Below are positions 1-8,728 of a stretch of 38,339 nt of DNA, in pieces (position 1 is the first letter of the stretch; each line of letters begins with the position of its first letter). The stretch spans positions 1 through 38,339 of the forward strand of contig DATLNZ010000113.1 in NCBI GenBank assembly GCA_035536535.1. The letters run 5' to 3'. The position numbers and the translations under genes were made by a program. The notes under the pieces were generated by a model, which saw only the letters and a program-made list of their open reading frames with translations, ran no database searches and was not told where the DNA came from. The DNA is from Actinomycetota bacterium. Lineage in GTDB: Bacteria > Actinomycetota > JAICYB01.

Positions 1-1
1 G

Positions 2-88
2 TGGGTGTGGTCCGGCGTGGTTCTGATTGCTGGCGGCTTGGCCGTGTGGACCCGGCGGATGCGGCGGCCCCGCGAGTCCGGGGCATGA
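2..88 (+). CDS. C-terminus of an upstream membrane protein (partial)
   Basis: The second forward frame is open from the window edge to a TGA at 86-88. It encodes 28 residues: one hydrophobic helix beginning WVWSGVVLIAGGL, then a basic RRMRRPRE tail and the stop. This looks like the last membrane helix of an integral membrane protein with a cytoplasmic end. The TGA overlaps the ATG of the next gene as ATGA (85-88), so the two are probably translationally coupled. The fragment is too short to assign a family. Confidence 0.6.
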   Translation, partial: WVWSGVVLIAGGLAVWTRRMRRPRESGA

Positions 89-2961
89 CGGGGGCCCATG
101 TGGATGTCTCTCGTTCGCGCGACGCGAATGACGCCGGGGACCGCGCCGGCCGCCCGCGCCTGCGCTGGTTTCCCACCCTCTTGTTCGCACTTACGGTCGG
201 CGTCTGGCTCGCCCCGAGCCTGTCCGGCCAGAGGACGCTGGCAGCCGTGGACATGCTTGAGCTCGGCGCGCCATACCGAGATGCCATCGGACGTCCGCCT
301 CACGTGGCTTCACCCATCAACACCGACCAGGCGGAGATGCTCGCCGCACCCGCGGCGTACTTCCGGGAGCTCCGGCAGCCGGACTGGCAGCTGTGGGACA
401 ACAACGTAGCCGGGGGGACGCCGACCGGGATCTTTGCGTTCAACGGGCTGTTCTCACCATTCAGCGTTCCTTATCTGGTCTTTCCGCCGTGGTACGCGAT
501 CGGCGTCAAAGCAGCTCTTTCTTTTCTGTTCTGCCAGTGGTTCATGTACCTGTTCCTGCGCCGGCTCGGAGCGGGCGTGGTCCCCGCGACCATCGGGTCC
601 GTGGCGTATACCTTCACGGGGGCGAACCTGGTGCTCCTCCACCGGATGAGCGCGCCGCTGGTGCTGCCGGCCGCACTGTGGGCGGTCGATCGTCTAGTGG
701 ACCGGCCGAGCCTGCGCCGAGTCCTGCCGGTGACCGTTTTCCTCGCCTGGTGCTGGTACGAGGGCTTTCCGTCCGGCTTCGTGTACAGCGCCTACTTGAC
801 GGCCGCCTGGGGGGCCTGGCTCTTGCTGCGAAGGGGGTGGCGGGACCGGCACGACGGTTCGGCGGCGATTCGCGGTGCGGTGAAGCCGGGTCTGTTCCTC
901 GGATTGGCCGGCGCCTGGGCATGCGCTCTTGCCGCCATGACCGTGATCCCGCTGGCTTCCGAGCTGGTGTGGCGAGGGATCCTCGAGGGGCGGGAGGCGG
1001 GAATCGACACGCATCTGTCCCACATCCAGTTCTTCGGGATCTTCGATACATGGGCGGTCGGCCGGTATCCGTCCGGCGGCCCCTGGTGGACAGGATCCAA
1101 TCCCGTGGAGTCGGTCACACACGTCGGAATGATCGCGTCCCTCGGGGTTTTCCTGGCCATCGTCGGGGTGATCGTCCGTCGCCTGCCGTTGAACGAGCGT
1201 GCCTCCGACGCCTTCGCGTTCTTCTGCTTCGTGGCGACCTCCGGGATCTTCCTGACGTTCGTAGGAACCCGGCTTCTCGGGCTGGTGTACCGCCTGCCCG
1301 GTTTTACCGACAACCCGATCTCACGGTCCCGTTTCGTGATCGGACTGAGTGCCGCGGTGATATCCACCTTGGCGCTGGACGCCTGGTGGAAGGGACGGAC
1401 GTTCGCCCGTGAAGGCAGCTCGCGTTACGGCCCGGCCGTGGTGGGATCATTCCTGCTGTTCGCGCTGGTGGCCTACCTCGGGCTCAGCCGGGCCGGTGAG
1501 TACGTCATGGAGGCACGAGCCGTGGGTCAGTTTCGGTTCGTGGCGCGAGGGATCCTGCTGGGGCTGTTGCTGGCGGTGGTCTGCGTGGGCCTGGCAGCGG
1601 TGGCCCGGAGCAGGGTCCGCTTCAGGTTCGCCGCCGGGGCGGCGATCATCGGGTTGCTCTACGTGCAGTTGTGGTACCCGCTGCGCCACTTCACGCCCCA
1701 GGCTCCCGTAGACGACTACTACTCGATCCAGCCGGGTCACAGGGCCCTGCAACGTCTGCTCGACGGACGATTCAGGTTTGCGGCCTCCGGGCTTTTCAAC
1801 TTCTACCCGAACTCCGCGCAGGTCTTCGGTGAGCAGGACCTCCGCGGGCAGGCTCTGCACTCACTGGAGTTCAAGCACCTGGTGAGCGCCGCGGAGCCGA
1901 CGGCGTTCTCGCGCGACCCGCTGAAGATCATCATGCCCAAGGACGAGTGGAACGTCGTTTCCCCGATACTGGACGACCTTTCGGTCCGGTACTTCGCTCT
2001 CGGAACCGACGATGTGCCCTACGGCATCGAGTACGGCGATCCTCCCCCGATCGACAGCTGGTCATCGCGCCCATTGCCCGCGGAGGCACGGACGGTGAGG
2101 GCCCCAGGCCCGGTGTCCGGACTGCTCGTGCCTTTGAAAGCTGGGCAGTGCAAGGGCCGTGTGACGGTCTCGGTGACCGCGCACGGGCGGACGCGCTCGG
2201 CCTCCAGGCCGGCGTTCGACGCGCGCGGTGACTGGATGAGCTTTGCCATGGTGGCCGAGGATCTGAGGGCGGGGGACCCGGCGGTGGTGGACGTGGCGGC
2301 CAGTGACCCGTCGTGCGCCCTGGAGACCGGCGCCAGTCGGTCGAAGCTGGCACTGAGGCTTCTGGGGCCCGATCCGGCGCTGCCTCTGAAGGTCGTGTCC
2401 ACTGAGCAGGCATGGATCTATGAACGGGTGAACGCGCTGCCGCTGGTGCGCTCACACGCGGTCTGGAAGACTTTCCCGGATCAGAAGACGCTTCTGCCTC
2501 ACGCTCTGCTTAGGCCGCCCTCGGAGCTCAACGAGGCGCTGTTGGTCGAACCGGCCCCCGATCCCAAACCCGGAGCCCGACCCGCGCGCATAGGGCCCGT
2601 GGACTGGGACGGCGACCGTATCGAGTTCAGCACCGACGGTCCGGACGAGACGCTGGTCGTGGTCGCCCAGAACGGCGACAGGGGATGGACCGCAACGGTC
2701 GATGGTGCGCCGCGTAGGGTGCTGCTGGCTCACGGTGTGTTGATGGGGATCATGGTCCCCGGTGGTTCTCACCGCGTCGAGCTCCGATACCGACCCGCGT
2801 CGCACCGCGCTGGAACCGCCATCTCGGCGGTGGCGCTGGCTGCGCTCGTGGCCTCGGCCGTCGTAACGGGTCTTCGCAGCCGTAGGAACGGCCGTCGCAG
2901 CACCGCTACAAAGGCGTTCCCGGAGGGTGCAGGGCCGCCTCAGCCGCCGTTGCAGCCTTGA
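85..2961 (+). CDS. YfhO-family multi-spanning membrane protein
   Basis: The product is a 958-residue integral membrane protein of the YfhO type. YfhO proteins are thought to act in glycosylation of lipid carriers or wall polymers; the exact substrate here is unknown. An Arg-rich cytoplasmic start is followed by a first helix, a luminal loop holding the family-typical DNNVAGGTPTGIF stretch, many further helices, and a long extracytoplasmic C-terminal domain. That domain contains the family-typical GWTATVDGAPRRV and PGGSHRVELRY motifs before a last helix and an Arg-rich end. I chose ATG 85 because it overlaps the upstream stop as ATGA; GTG 1 is only the window edge. Its last 56 bp overlap the end of the convergent SpoIID gene. 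Glycosyltransferases nearby fit an envelope-glycan role. Confidence 0.8.
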   Translation: MTGAHVDVSRSRDANDAGDRAGRPRLRWFPTLLFALTVGVWLAPSLSGQRTLAAVDMLELGAPYRDAIGRPPHVASPINTDQAEMLAAPAAYFRELRQPDWQLWDNNVAGGTPTGIFAFNGLFSPFSVPYLVFPPWYAIGVKAALSFLFCQWFMYLFLRRLGAGVVPATIGSVAYTFTGANLVLLHRMSAPLVLPAALWAVDRLVDRPSLRRVLPVTVFLAWCWYEGFPSGFVYSAYLTAAWGAWLLLRRGWRDRHDGSAAIRGAVKPGLFLGLAGAWACALAAMTVIPLASELVWRGILEGREAGIDTHLSHIQFFGIFDTWAVGRYPSGGPWWTGSNPVESVTHVGMIASLGVFLAIVGVIVRRLPLNERASDAFAFFCFVATSGIFLTFVGTRLLGLVYRLPGFTDNPISRSRFVIGLSAAVISTLALDAWWKGRTFAREGSSRYGPAVVGSFLLFALVAYLGLSRAGEYVMEARAVGQFRFVARGILLGLLLAVVCVGLAAVARSRVRFRFAAGAAIIGLLYVQLWYPLRHFTPQAPVDDYYSIQPGHRALQRLLDGRFRFAASGLFNFYPNSAQVFGEQDLRGQALHSLEFKHLVSAAEPTAFSRDPLKIIMPKDEWNVVSPILDDLSVRYFALGTDDVPYGIEYGDPPPIDSWSSRPLPAEARTVRAPGPVSGLLVPLKAGQCKGRVTVSVTAHGRTRSASRPAFDARGDWMSFAMVAEDLRAGDPAVVDVAASDPSCALETGASRSKLALRLLGPDPALPLKVVSTEQAWIYERVNALPLVRSHAVWKTFPDQKTLLPHALLRPPSELNEALLVEPAPDPKPGARPARIGPVDWDGDRIEFSTDGPDETLVVVAQNGDRGWTATVDGAPRRVLLAHGVLMGIMVPGGSHRVELRYRPASHRAGTAISAVALAALVASAVVTGLRSRRNGRRSTATKAFPEGAGPPQPPLQP

Positions 2962-5593
2962 CGTTGCTTGAGGAGTAGCCCAGCTCGGAGAAGACGGTCG
3001 GGCCAGGGATCCACCGACGGTGACCATCCGAGACGGCCCAGACCCTGCCATCAGAGGTTCCGATCAGGGTCCCGTCCCGAAACCCGAGTGGAGACCCTTC
3101 CGGATACGAGTTGATCCGGCTGTCCGACGTCGTGATGATGCGTTCGGGACGGAAGCGGGAGAGGAGGATCTCCCAGCTGGGTATAGCGCGTCTTCGTCCC
3201 TGCTCGACGTACCACACCATCGCCGCCGACCCCTTCAGCAGGGAGCCGTCCGGATGCTGCATGCCGTCGGTGAGCGCCTCGCCGACAGGATGCAGCGCCA
3301 GCTCCGATGCCGACGCGTTCACCAGCGGCTTGCCGGAATAGCCGAGGGCAGAGAACGCTGCCGACGAAAGCGGGAGCCTCTGCCCGTTGGAGACGACCCA
3401 GACGCGTCCGTCGGACCACCGCAGCAGTGTCCCCTCGGAGAAGAGCTTTCTGCCCTCGGCGTAACGGGCTACGGCTGAGTCGCTTATGTGGGCTATCTCG
3501 CTCCACCGGTAGTTCGACTCGTATACAGAGCCACTGGGAATCGGGATCCTGGACCCGTCCTGCATGACCCACACCATCGAGCCCGTCCCCTTGATCAGCG
3601 AGCCGTCGGGGTGTCCGGTCGCGGTAACCGGTGTTCCCACGGGGTGCAGCGCGGCCTCCGCGTCCGACGCGGACCTGACGTTGGAGCTTTGGTAACCGAG
3701 GGCACTGAAGACACCGGGGCCGGGAATCCAGCGCCTGTGCCCGTCGGAGACGGCCCAGACCTTGCCGTCCGGGGTTCCCATGAGCGTGCCTTCGCGGAAG
3801 AGCATGGGCGCACCCTCGGTGAACGCCGAGACCCTGGAATCGGACGTGTGGACGATTCGGCTGGAGTCGAAGTGGCTGGAGAAGATGCTGAACGTGGGGA
3901 ACGGCCTCCTGTACCCCTGCTCGATGACCCACACCATTGCCCCAGTCCCCTTCAGGACCGTTCCGTCAGGGTGGTCCTCGCTGCTGGAGACGGGGCTTCC
4001 GACCGGGTGCAGGGCGGCCTCTGATGCCGAAGCTGCGACGACGGGAGCCGACGAATATCCGAGGCTCGTCGCGACCGCCGAAGACAGCTCCCGCCGCGCG
4101 CCGTTGGAGACGATCCACAGCCGCCCGTCGGAGGTCCTCAGCAGGCTCCCGTCTCTGAACAGCCGCTTGCCCTCCGCGTACCGCGCGACCGAGCCGTCCG
4201 AGATGTGTGATATCTCGTCCCAGCGGAAGCTGGACTCGTAAACGGCGCCCGACGGTATCGGGACTCTCGAGCCGTCCCGCAGAACCCAGACCATCGAGCC
4301 CGAGCCCTTGAGCAACGCGCCGTCGGGGTGCACCGCAGCCGCGGACGGGGCCGGGGGCGGAGGGGTGGTAGCGCCTTCGATCCTGAACAGTGTCGACCGG
4401 AGCCCGAGCACGGACCTCACAGTGTCGCCGCTCACCCTCTTGACTCCGGAGCTGCCGGTGATCCGCACCCCCCCACGCGAGGAATCGATGACTCGTCCGA
4501 TGCGGCCGGACACCCCTTTCGGGTCCAGCAGCTCGATGGACGAAAGGGATCCGACCGCCGTGGAGGCCGAGGAGTTCAGCTTTGTCTCCAGCTCGGACTT
4601 CGTATAGGTCACCCTCCAGTCGATGTACGGGCTCACCGCCCGGTCCCAGGGGTCGGAGACTCCGCGCAGGTAGGGGAGGGCCGATCCGCCCCAGACGTTT
4701 TCGTTGTGCTCCGTGTGGCCGCCCGACGAAGACGAGTAATAGGCCTGTATCGGCCTGCCGTCGTACGTCACGACTTTTCCGGCCGTGGAGTCGACTGCGG
4801 ATCGCCACCGGCTGCCGCCGGAGGCGGTCTCCTTGTCGTAGCCGATGTACGCCTGGTCGCGGGTGTCGTCATACAGGTGGCAGTTGCAGGAGGAGCGGAC
4901 GCCGACACGGAGCATCTTCTCGAGCGCATACGTCCGCGCCGCCGTTGCCTGTGCCTTCAGGGCTTCCACCGGCCAGCTCGAGGGCACCTCTCCCAGGCCG
5001 TACAGATACGCCTCAAAGGGAGGATGCAGGATCGAGATCAGCCGGTACCCGCTGCTCGTCGACTGCACGTTGAGCTCCAACCAGCCGTGCTTGTACCGCC
5101 CGCCGGAGGTCGTTAGGACGGTCCCGTAAGGCTGGAACCGGACCGCCACCCACTTCGATGCATTGCCCACCCGCGTCGTCTGCCCCGACGGGGACCTGAC
5201 GGCGAAGCTGCCGTCGGAGCCGGGTGTGACGCTCCACGTCTGGCCGGCCGAGCCGGTGGCGAAGGCCCGGCCGTCCATCACGAAGTCGAAACGACCGGAC
5301 CCGCCTATGGAAATCGACGACGCCCCCTGCACGAGCCCGATGCGGATCTCAGCCGGCATCGCTTTGGACTGGACCGCGGTCCCGGAGTAGTAGCGGCCCA
5401 GGATCGACGAGTAGGAGGCTCCCGCGTCTGCCCCCCCCTTGGCCCCCCATTGGCTCATGCCGAGGCCGTGGCCCCAGCCTGACCCGACGAAGGTGTAATC
5501 GGCGGCCTGTGCCGGTGACGAGGCGGCGGGTGCGAGGGTGGCCGCGATGGCCAAGATCGCGCTCGAAATCGCGCGGATGATCCCACGTCTCAT
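2906..5593 (-). CDS. Secreted SpoIID/LytB-domain protein with eight C-terminal repeats
   Basis: This 895-residue protein has a signal peptide (about residues 1-30, ending AQA) and a SpoIID/LytB domain (about 31-405). The family degrades or remodels peptidoglycan; SpoIID is a lytic transglycosylase. The GHGLGMSQWGA motif lies at 41-51, before the GEVPSSWPVEALKAQ block (about 201-215), although in classical SpoIID it follows that block. Glu202 is the likely catalytic Glu by analogy. A Pro/Ala linker leads to eight ~57-residue units (421-893), each containing a VWV..G.R-like core. Units 1-4 and 5-8 look like copies of one ~230-residue block. The ATG at 5593 has GGGAGG about 6 nt upstream. The same unit occurs in the neighbouring amidase, suggesting a shared wall-binding or scaffold role (inference). 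Confidence 0.87.
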   Translation of the reverse strand: MRRGIIRAISSAILAIAATLAPAASSPAQAADYTFVGSGWGHGLGMSQWGAKGGADAGASYSSILGRYYSGTAVQSKAMPAEIRIGLVQGASSISIGGSGRFDFVMDGRAFATGSAGQTWSVTPGSDGSFAVRSPSGQTTRVGNASKWVAVRFQPYGTVLTTSGGRYKHGWLELNVQSTSSGYRLISILHPPFEAYLYGLGEVPSSWPVEALKAQATAARTYALEKMLRVGVRSSCNCHLYDDTRDQAYIGYDKETASGGSRWRSAVDSTAGKVVTYDGRPIQAYYSSSSGGHTEHNENVWGGSALPYLRGVSDPWDRAVSPYIDWRVTYTKSELETKLNSSASTAVGSLSSIELLDPKGVSGRIGRVIDSSRGGVRITGSSGVKRVSGDTVRSVLGLRSTLFRIEGATTPPPPAPSAAAVHPDGALLKGSGSMVWVLRDGSRVPIPSGAVYESSFRWDEISHISDGSVARYAEGKRLFRDGSLLRTSDGRLWIVSNGARRELSSAVATSLGYSSAPVVAASASEAALHPVGSPVSSSEDHPDGTVLKGTGAMVWVIEQGYRRPFPTFSIFSSHFDSSRIVHTSDSRVSAFTEGAPMLFREGTLMGTPDGKVWAVSDGHRRWIPGPGVFSALGYQSSNVRSASDAEAALHPVGTPVTATGHPDGSLIKGTGSMVWVMQDGSRIPIPSGSVYESNYRWSEIAHISDSAVARYAEGRKLFSEGTLLRWSDGRVWVVSNGQRLPLSSAAFSALGYSGKPLVNASASELALHPVGEALTDGMQHPDGSLLKGSAAMVWYVEQGRRRAIPSWEILLSRFRPERIITTSDSRINSYPEGSPLGFRDGTLIGTSDGRVWAVSDGHRRWIPGPTVFSELGYSSSNVKAATAAEAALHPPGTPL

Positions 5594-5623
5594 TGGGGCC
5601 TCCCGGGAGGGCTCTCAGAAATG

Positions 5624-5666
5624 AACTGTAGTTAACAGTTCTATAGCCAACGGGGTGCCCTGTCCA
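5624..5666 (-). promoter_or_regulatory. Candidate promoter with inverted-repeat operator for the SpoIID gene
   Basis: Read leftward, TGGACA (5666-5661) is followed after 15 nt by TATAGA (5645-5640), a passable -35/-10 pair with a short spacer. Immediately downstream is a perfect 6-bp inverted repeat, AACTGT / ACAGTT, with a 5-nt spacer (5624-5640). It sits about where transcription would start, as an operator would. The stretch is AT-rich within GC-rich DNA. No regulator can be named. Confidence 0.35.
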
Positions 5667-5698
5667 CGTCTTTGGCGCCGCCGAGGTTCCAGGTCTGC

Positions 5699-7768
5699 CT
5701 AGAGATCTCCGCCGCGGGGGGTGTGGGCGGCTTCTGCGTCTGTGGCAGGCCGGACTGCCCGCCAGTCGTAGCCGAAGGCCTGAAACGACGTCGGTCCGCT
5801 GATGTACCGCCGCTGCCCCTCGCTGATGACCCAGACACGTCCGTCGGGAGTGCCGATCAGGCTCCCGTCCCGGAAGCCGAGTGCCGGTCCTTCCGCGTAC
5901 AGCAGGAGCTGCGAGTCCTGGACGTTGACGATTTCGCCCCACCCGAAGGCCCAGGACAGGTAGATGCCCTCTGAGGGAATGGGCCGTCGGAGCCCGTTCT
6001 GGATGAGCCACACCATGGTGCTGCTGCCCTTGATCAGGGTCCCGTCGACATGTGGAGCCGCGGGGTCGAAAGCGGGGCCTTCCGGGATCATCGTGCCGGT
6101 CGAGTCGGGGACCCACCTGACCGACTCCCATCTGAAGCCGCCGCGGACGAAGTCCTGTTCCGTCGCGAAAGCGCGGCGGACTCCCCCGGTGACGATGTAG
6201 ACGTACCCCCGTGAGGACGGATAAATGATCAGTGTTCCGTCCCGCATCGGCAGCGGGGCTCCGCCCGGGTACGAGTCGAAGCTCCCGCCCGGGCTTACAG
6301 CCACGTCCTGCCAGGACGCATGCGAAAGGTAGATCTCAGGTGAGATCACGGGGCGAAGCGTCCCGCCCACCACCCGCGATACGAGGGGGTTGCGGGGTTC
6401 CTTGATGAACGTGCCGTTCGGCCAGGAAGCCAGCAGGACCACCTTCTCGGCGAGCCTGGCCTCCGCGCCGCCGACGTTGAGGTGCCAGCGCAACAGGTAG
6501 TAGCCGTGCCGGACCGGCTGCGCGAGGTCGTCCCGCCCGTCCCAGGCCACGGTTACCGTTCCGCCGCCCGAACCTGCGACCTGCCTCACCCTTCGACCGC
6601 CGGCGTCGTAGACCGTCAGCGACCAGTTGCCGGGGGAGGAGGCCGTGATCGAGGTCGTGACGGAGTCCCTGACTCCGTCCGCTCCGGGAGTGAAGGGCGA
6701 TGGTCCGAAAGACGGGTCAAACAGCTTGGGCAGGCCCACCCGGAAGATCTCGTCGCGCATGTAGGGGATCTCGGCGTACAAAGCACCCCCCGGACAGTCC
6801 GTGTGGCCCACGTCCCTATGGCCGGCAAGAACCGGAAGGTCCACGCGCTGGCCCTCCGCGAACTTGTTGCTGCCGCCGGACGTGACCGTGGTCCTGCCCC
6901 GAGGGTCCACGTGGTGAAGGTCCAGCTTCCACGCGAGCAGATCCTCCGCCGCGTTCAATGCGACCGCAGGGGGGGAGACATTGCTGAATGTGCCTATAAA
7001 GGACACTCCGACGGAGGCCGAGTTAAAGCCTTGGGCGTGCGCGCCCACCACCGGATGCTGGACTCCCCCCGCCCTTCCCTCGAACACCTGTCCGAATCGG
7101 TCGACCAGGAAGTTGTAGCCGATGTCGTCCCAGCCGTTGGACTGGACGTGGTAGGCGTAAATCGACCGCACGACCTTTGCGGAATCGCCACGTCCGTAGT
7201 CGTTACCGGTCACGGTGTGATGGACGAAGGCGGTCCTTAGCTCAGACGAGTACCTGGGGCTGCCGCGACGCATGGACTCGTTCGCCCCCCAAGCCGCACG
7301 CGAGACGATCCCCGGGGCGGCCGTTTCGGCGTGAGCATTTGACAGCATCGAGGGACCGGGGTCCGGGCCGGGATCAACCAGCTGCAGCGTCGCGCCGGGC
7401 GGGACCTTCCCGGAGTACCGGACGTCCACCAGCCTCGCTCCCCCGACCCACAGGGGTGCCGTGGCCTCCAGCGGTCCCAGCTCCGTGCCCTGGTCCGGTC
7501 CCTCCCCATCCAGGATCTCCAGAGTGGTCCAAGGGGTCCATGCGACTCCGTCGCGACTGGTCCTGACCTGCACGGACGCCGGCTCCCGCTCGGTCCGGGG
7601 CCAGGCCACTCCCAGCAAGCTGAATGCCCGACCGGCCTTCACCACGCCCCCGGAGGCCGGCAGGGACCACACGTCGATGTCCGGTTTCCCCGGCGTTTCG
7701 GCCACGGGGGCTCCGAGTGCCAGCAGTAGGAGGCTCAGCGAGACGGCCGTGCGGCGCTTGCGATTCAT
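5699..7768 (-). CDS. Secreted PGRP-type N-acetylmuramoyl-L-alanine amidase with repeats
   Basis: This 689-residue exported protein has a signal peptide (about 1-24) and a peptidoglycan-recognition/amidase_2 domain (about 153-345). The zinc ligands expected for the family are visible: His183 in FVHHT, His316 in AGHRD and Cys325 in DCPGG. The domain should cleave the bond between MurNAc and the stem-peptide L-Ala. A FlgD-like Ig fold follows (about 370-445, with VYDAGGRRVRQ and WDGRD). Four copies of the ~57-residue repeat also found in the adjacent SpoIID protein occupy 449-689. The start is the only ATG before the signal peptide; no strong Shine-Dalgarno is visible. It lies 45 bp downstream of the leftward glycosyltransferase and may share its transcript. 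Confidence 0.9.
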   Translation of the reverse strand: MNRKRRTAVSLSLLLLALGAPVAETPGKPDIDVWSLPASGGVVKAGRAFSLLGVAWPRTEREPASVQVRTSRDGVAWTPWTTLEILDGEGPDQGTELGPLEATAPLWVGGARLVDVRYSGKVPPGATLQLVDPGPDPGPSMLSNAHAETAAPGIVSRAAWGANESMRRGSPRYSSELRTAFVHHTVTGNDYGRGDSAKVVRSIYAYHVQSNGWDDIGYNFLVDRFGQVFEGRAGGVQHPVVGAHAQGFNSASVGVSFIGTFSNVSPPAVALNAAEDLLAWKLDLHHVDPRGRTTVTSGGSNKFAEGQRVDLPVLAGHRDVGHTDCPGGALYAEIPYMRDEIFRVGLPKLFDPSFGPSPFTPGADGVRDSVTTSITASSPGNWSLTVYDAGGRRVRQVAGSGGGTVTVAWDGRDDLAQPVRHGYYLLRWHLNVGGAEARLAEKVVLLASWPNGTFIKEPRNPLVSRVVGGTLRPVISPEIYLSHASWQDVAVSPGGSFDSYPGGAPLPMRDGTLIIYPSSRGYVYIVTGGVRRAFATEQDFVRGGFRWESVRWVPDSTGTMIPEGPAFDPAAPHVDGTLIKGSSTMVWLIQNGLRRPIPSEGIYLSWAFGWGEIVNVQDSQLLLYAEGPALGFRDGSLIGTPDGRVWVISEGQRRYISGPTSFQAFGYDWRAVRPATDAEAAHTPRGGDL

Positions 7769-7813
7769 CGACGTCGGCAGGTCAAGAGCCGGCCGGGGCC
7801 CACGAAAAAGACA

Positions 7814-8608
7814 CTAGTCACCGGCCCTGGCCTTTCTGGCCAGCCGCATCGCGTGGTAGACGCCGACTATCCCGCGGCTGACCAAACGGTTCGTCGCCAC
7901 GACCACCGGCCGCCCCTGTCCGTGGTCGGCGCCGAGCTGCGCGTGCTCACGGAACTGCTTGGGAAAGTTGTCCATGCTCAACGTGCCCTCGATCATGCGG
8001 AACGCCGCCAGGTACTGACGGACCACCACCGGCGGACTGAGCCGCCCGAGCTTGAGCCACATGTCGTAGTCCATCGCGTACCGGAGGCTCTCGACGCACC
8101 CTCCGATCCTTTCAAAGGCGCTCCTGGTGACGAAACTGGCCGGTGCCGAGATGAAGTTGTTGGTCAGGAGCAGAGGGTAGCTGTACCGGTCCAGCATGAA
8201 GTTCTTGTAGGCCGTCACGGCCTTCCGGCGCTCACGGTTGTCGCCGTCGATGATCATGCAGCGCCCGGTGATCCAGTCGGCAGAGGGGTTCCGCTGGTAG
8301 GTGGCCGCGACGGCTTCCAGGGCCCCTGGCAGGTACGGGTCATCGGCGTTGAGCCACCCAACGACATCTCCGCGGGCCATCGCGAACCCCTTGTTCACGG
8401 CGTCCGAAAGCCCCCGGTCCGGTTCCGAGATGAATCGGATCCCGGGCCGCCCCTCCAGAACCTCGACACATCCGTCCGTGGACCCCCCGTCGATGATGAC
8501 GTGGTCGATCTTCGGGTAGTCCTGCGAGGCAACGCTGTCCAGGGTCTGCTCGATGGTCGCCCGCGCGTTGAGGCAGGGCGTGACGACGCTGATGGTGGGG
8601 AGCCCCAT
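7814..8608 (-). CDS. Family 2 glycosyltransferase (GT-A fold)
   Basis: This 264-residue cytosolic enzyme has the standard GT2 layout. The first strand ISVVTPCLNA is followed by DHVIIDGGSTD, by a metal-binding NADD motif (WLNADDP), and by an acceptor-side region containing YAMDYDMWLKLG. It should transfer a sugar from a nucleotide-sugar donor to a surface glycan; the sugar is unknown. The ATG at 8608 lacks a Shine-Dalgarno. It has TAGTAT nine nt upstream on its strand, so the mRNA may be almost leaderless. It is divergent from a second GT2 gene and precedes the amidase gene on the same strand. Confidence 0.88.
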   Translation of the reverse strand: MGLPTISVVTPCLNARATIEQTLDSVASQDYPKIDHVIIDGGSTDGCVEVLEGRPGIRFISEPDRGLSDAVNKGFAMARGDVVGWLNADDPYLPGALEAVAATYQRNPSADWITGRCMIIDGDNRERRKAVTAYKNFMLDRYSYPLLLTNNFISAPASFVTRSAFERIGGCVESLRYAMDYDMWLKLGRLSPPVVVRQYLAAFRMIEGTLSMDNFPKQFREHAQLGADHGQGRPVVVATNRLVSRGIVGVYHAMRLARKARAGD

Positions 8609-8618
8609 CCGGCGAGAA

Positions 8619-8624
8619 TACTAT
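8619..8624. promoter_or_regulatory. Near-symmetric -10 hexamer between divergent glycosyltransferases
   Basis: TACTAT on the plus strand reads TAGTAT on the minus strand, so one hexamer fits the -10 consensus both ways. Leftward it is 9 nt from the ATG at 8608. Rightward it could feed the GT2 gene ending at 9400, although that gene also has its own extended -10 at 8666. Confidence 0.4.
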
Positions 8625-8642
8625 TGTGGTTCCGGGTGCGCA

Positions 8643-8671
8643 TTGGGGCTGCCGGTTCCCTTTGCTACGCT
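8643..8671 (+). promoter_or_regulatory. Candidate extended -10 promoter for the rightward glycosyltransferase
   Basis: TTGGGG (8643-8648), a 17-nt spacer and TACGCT (8666-8671) preceded by TGC form an extended -10 promoter. Transcription would start near 8678, giving a leader with a strong Shine-Dalgarno, AGGAGAGGG, at 8692-8700. Confidence 0.4.
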
Positions 8672-8728
8672 GCCGCCACCGGCTCCGGCACAGGAGAGGG
8701 CAGAACGTCGATCGCCGCCAGCTCGTCC

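Noticed and set aside
7853-8728. In-frame extension of the rightward GT2 gene
   Set aside because: It lies antisense to the leftward GT2 gene, and the family's first strand begins at about 8732.
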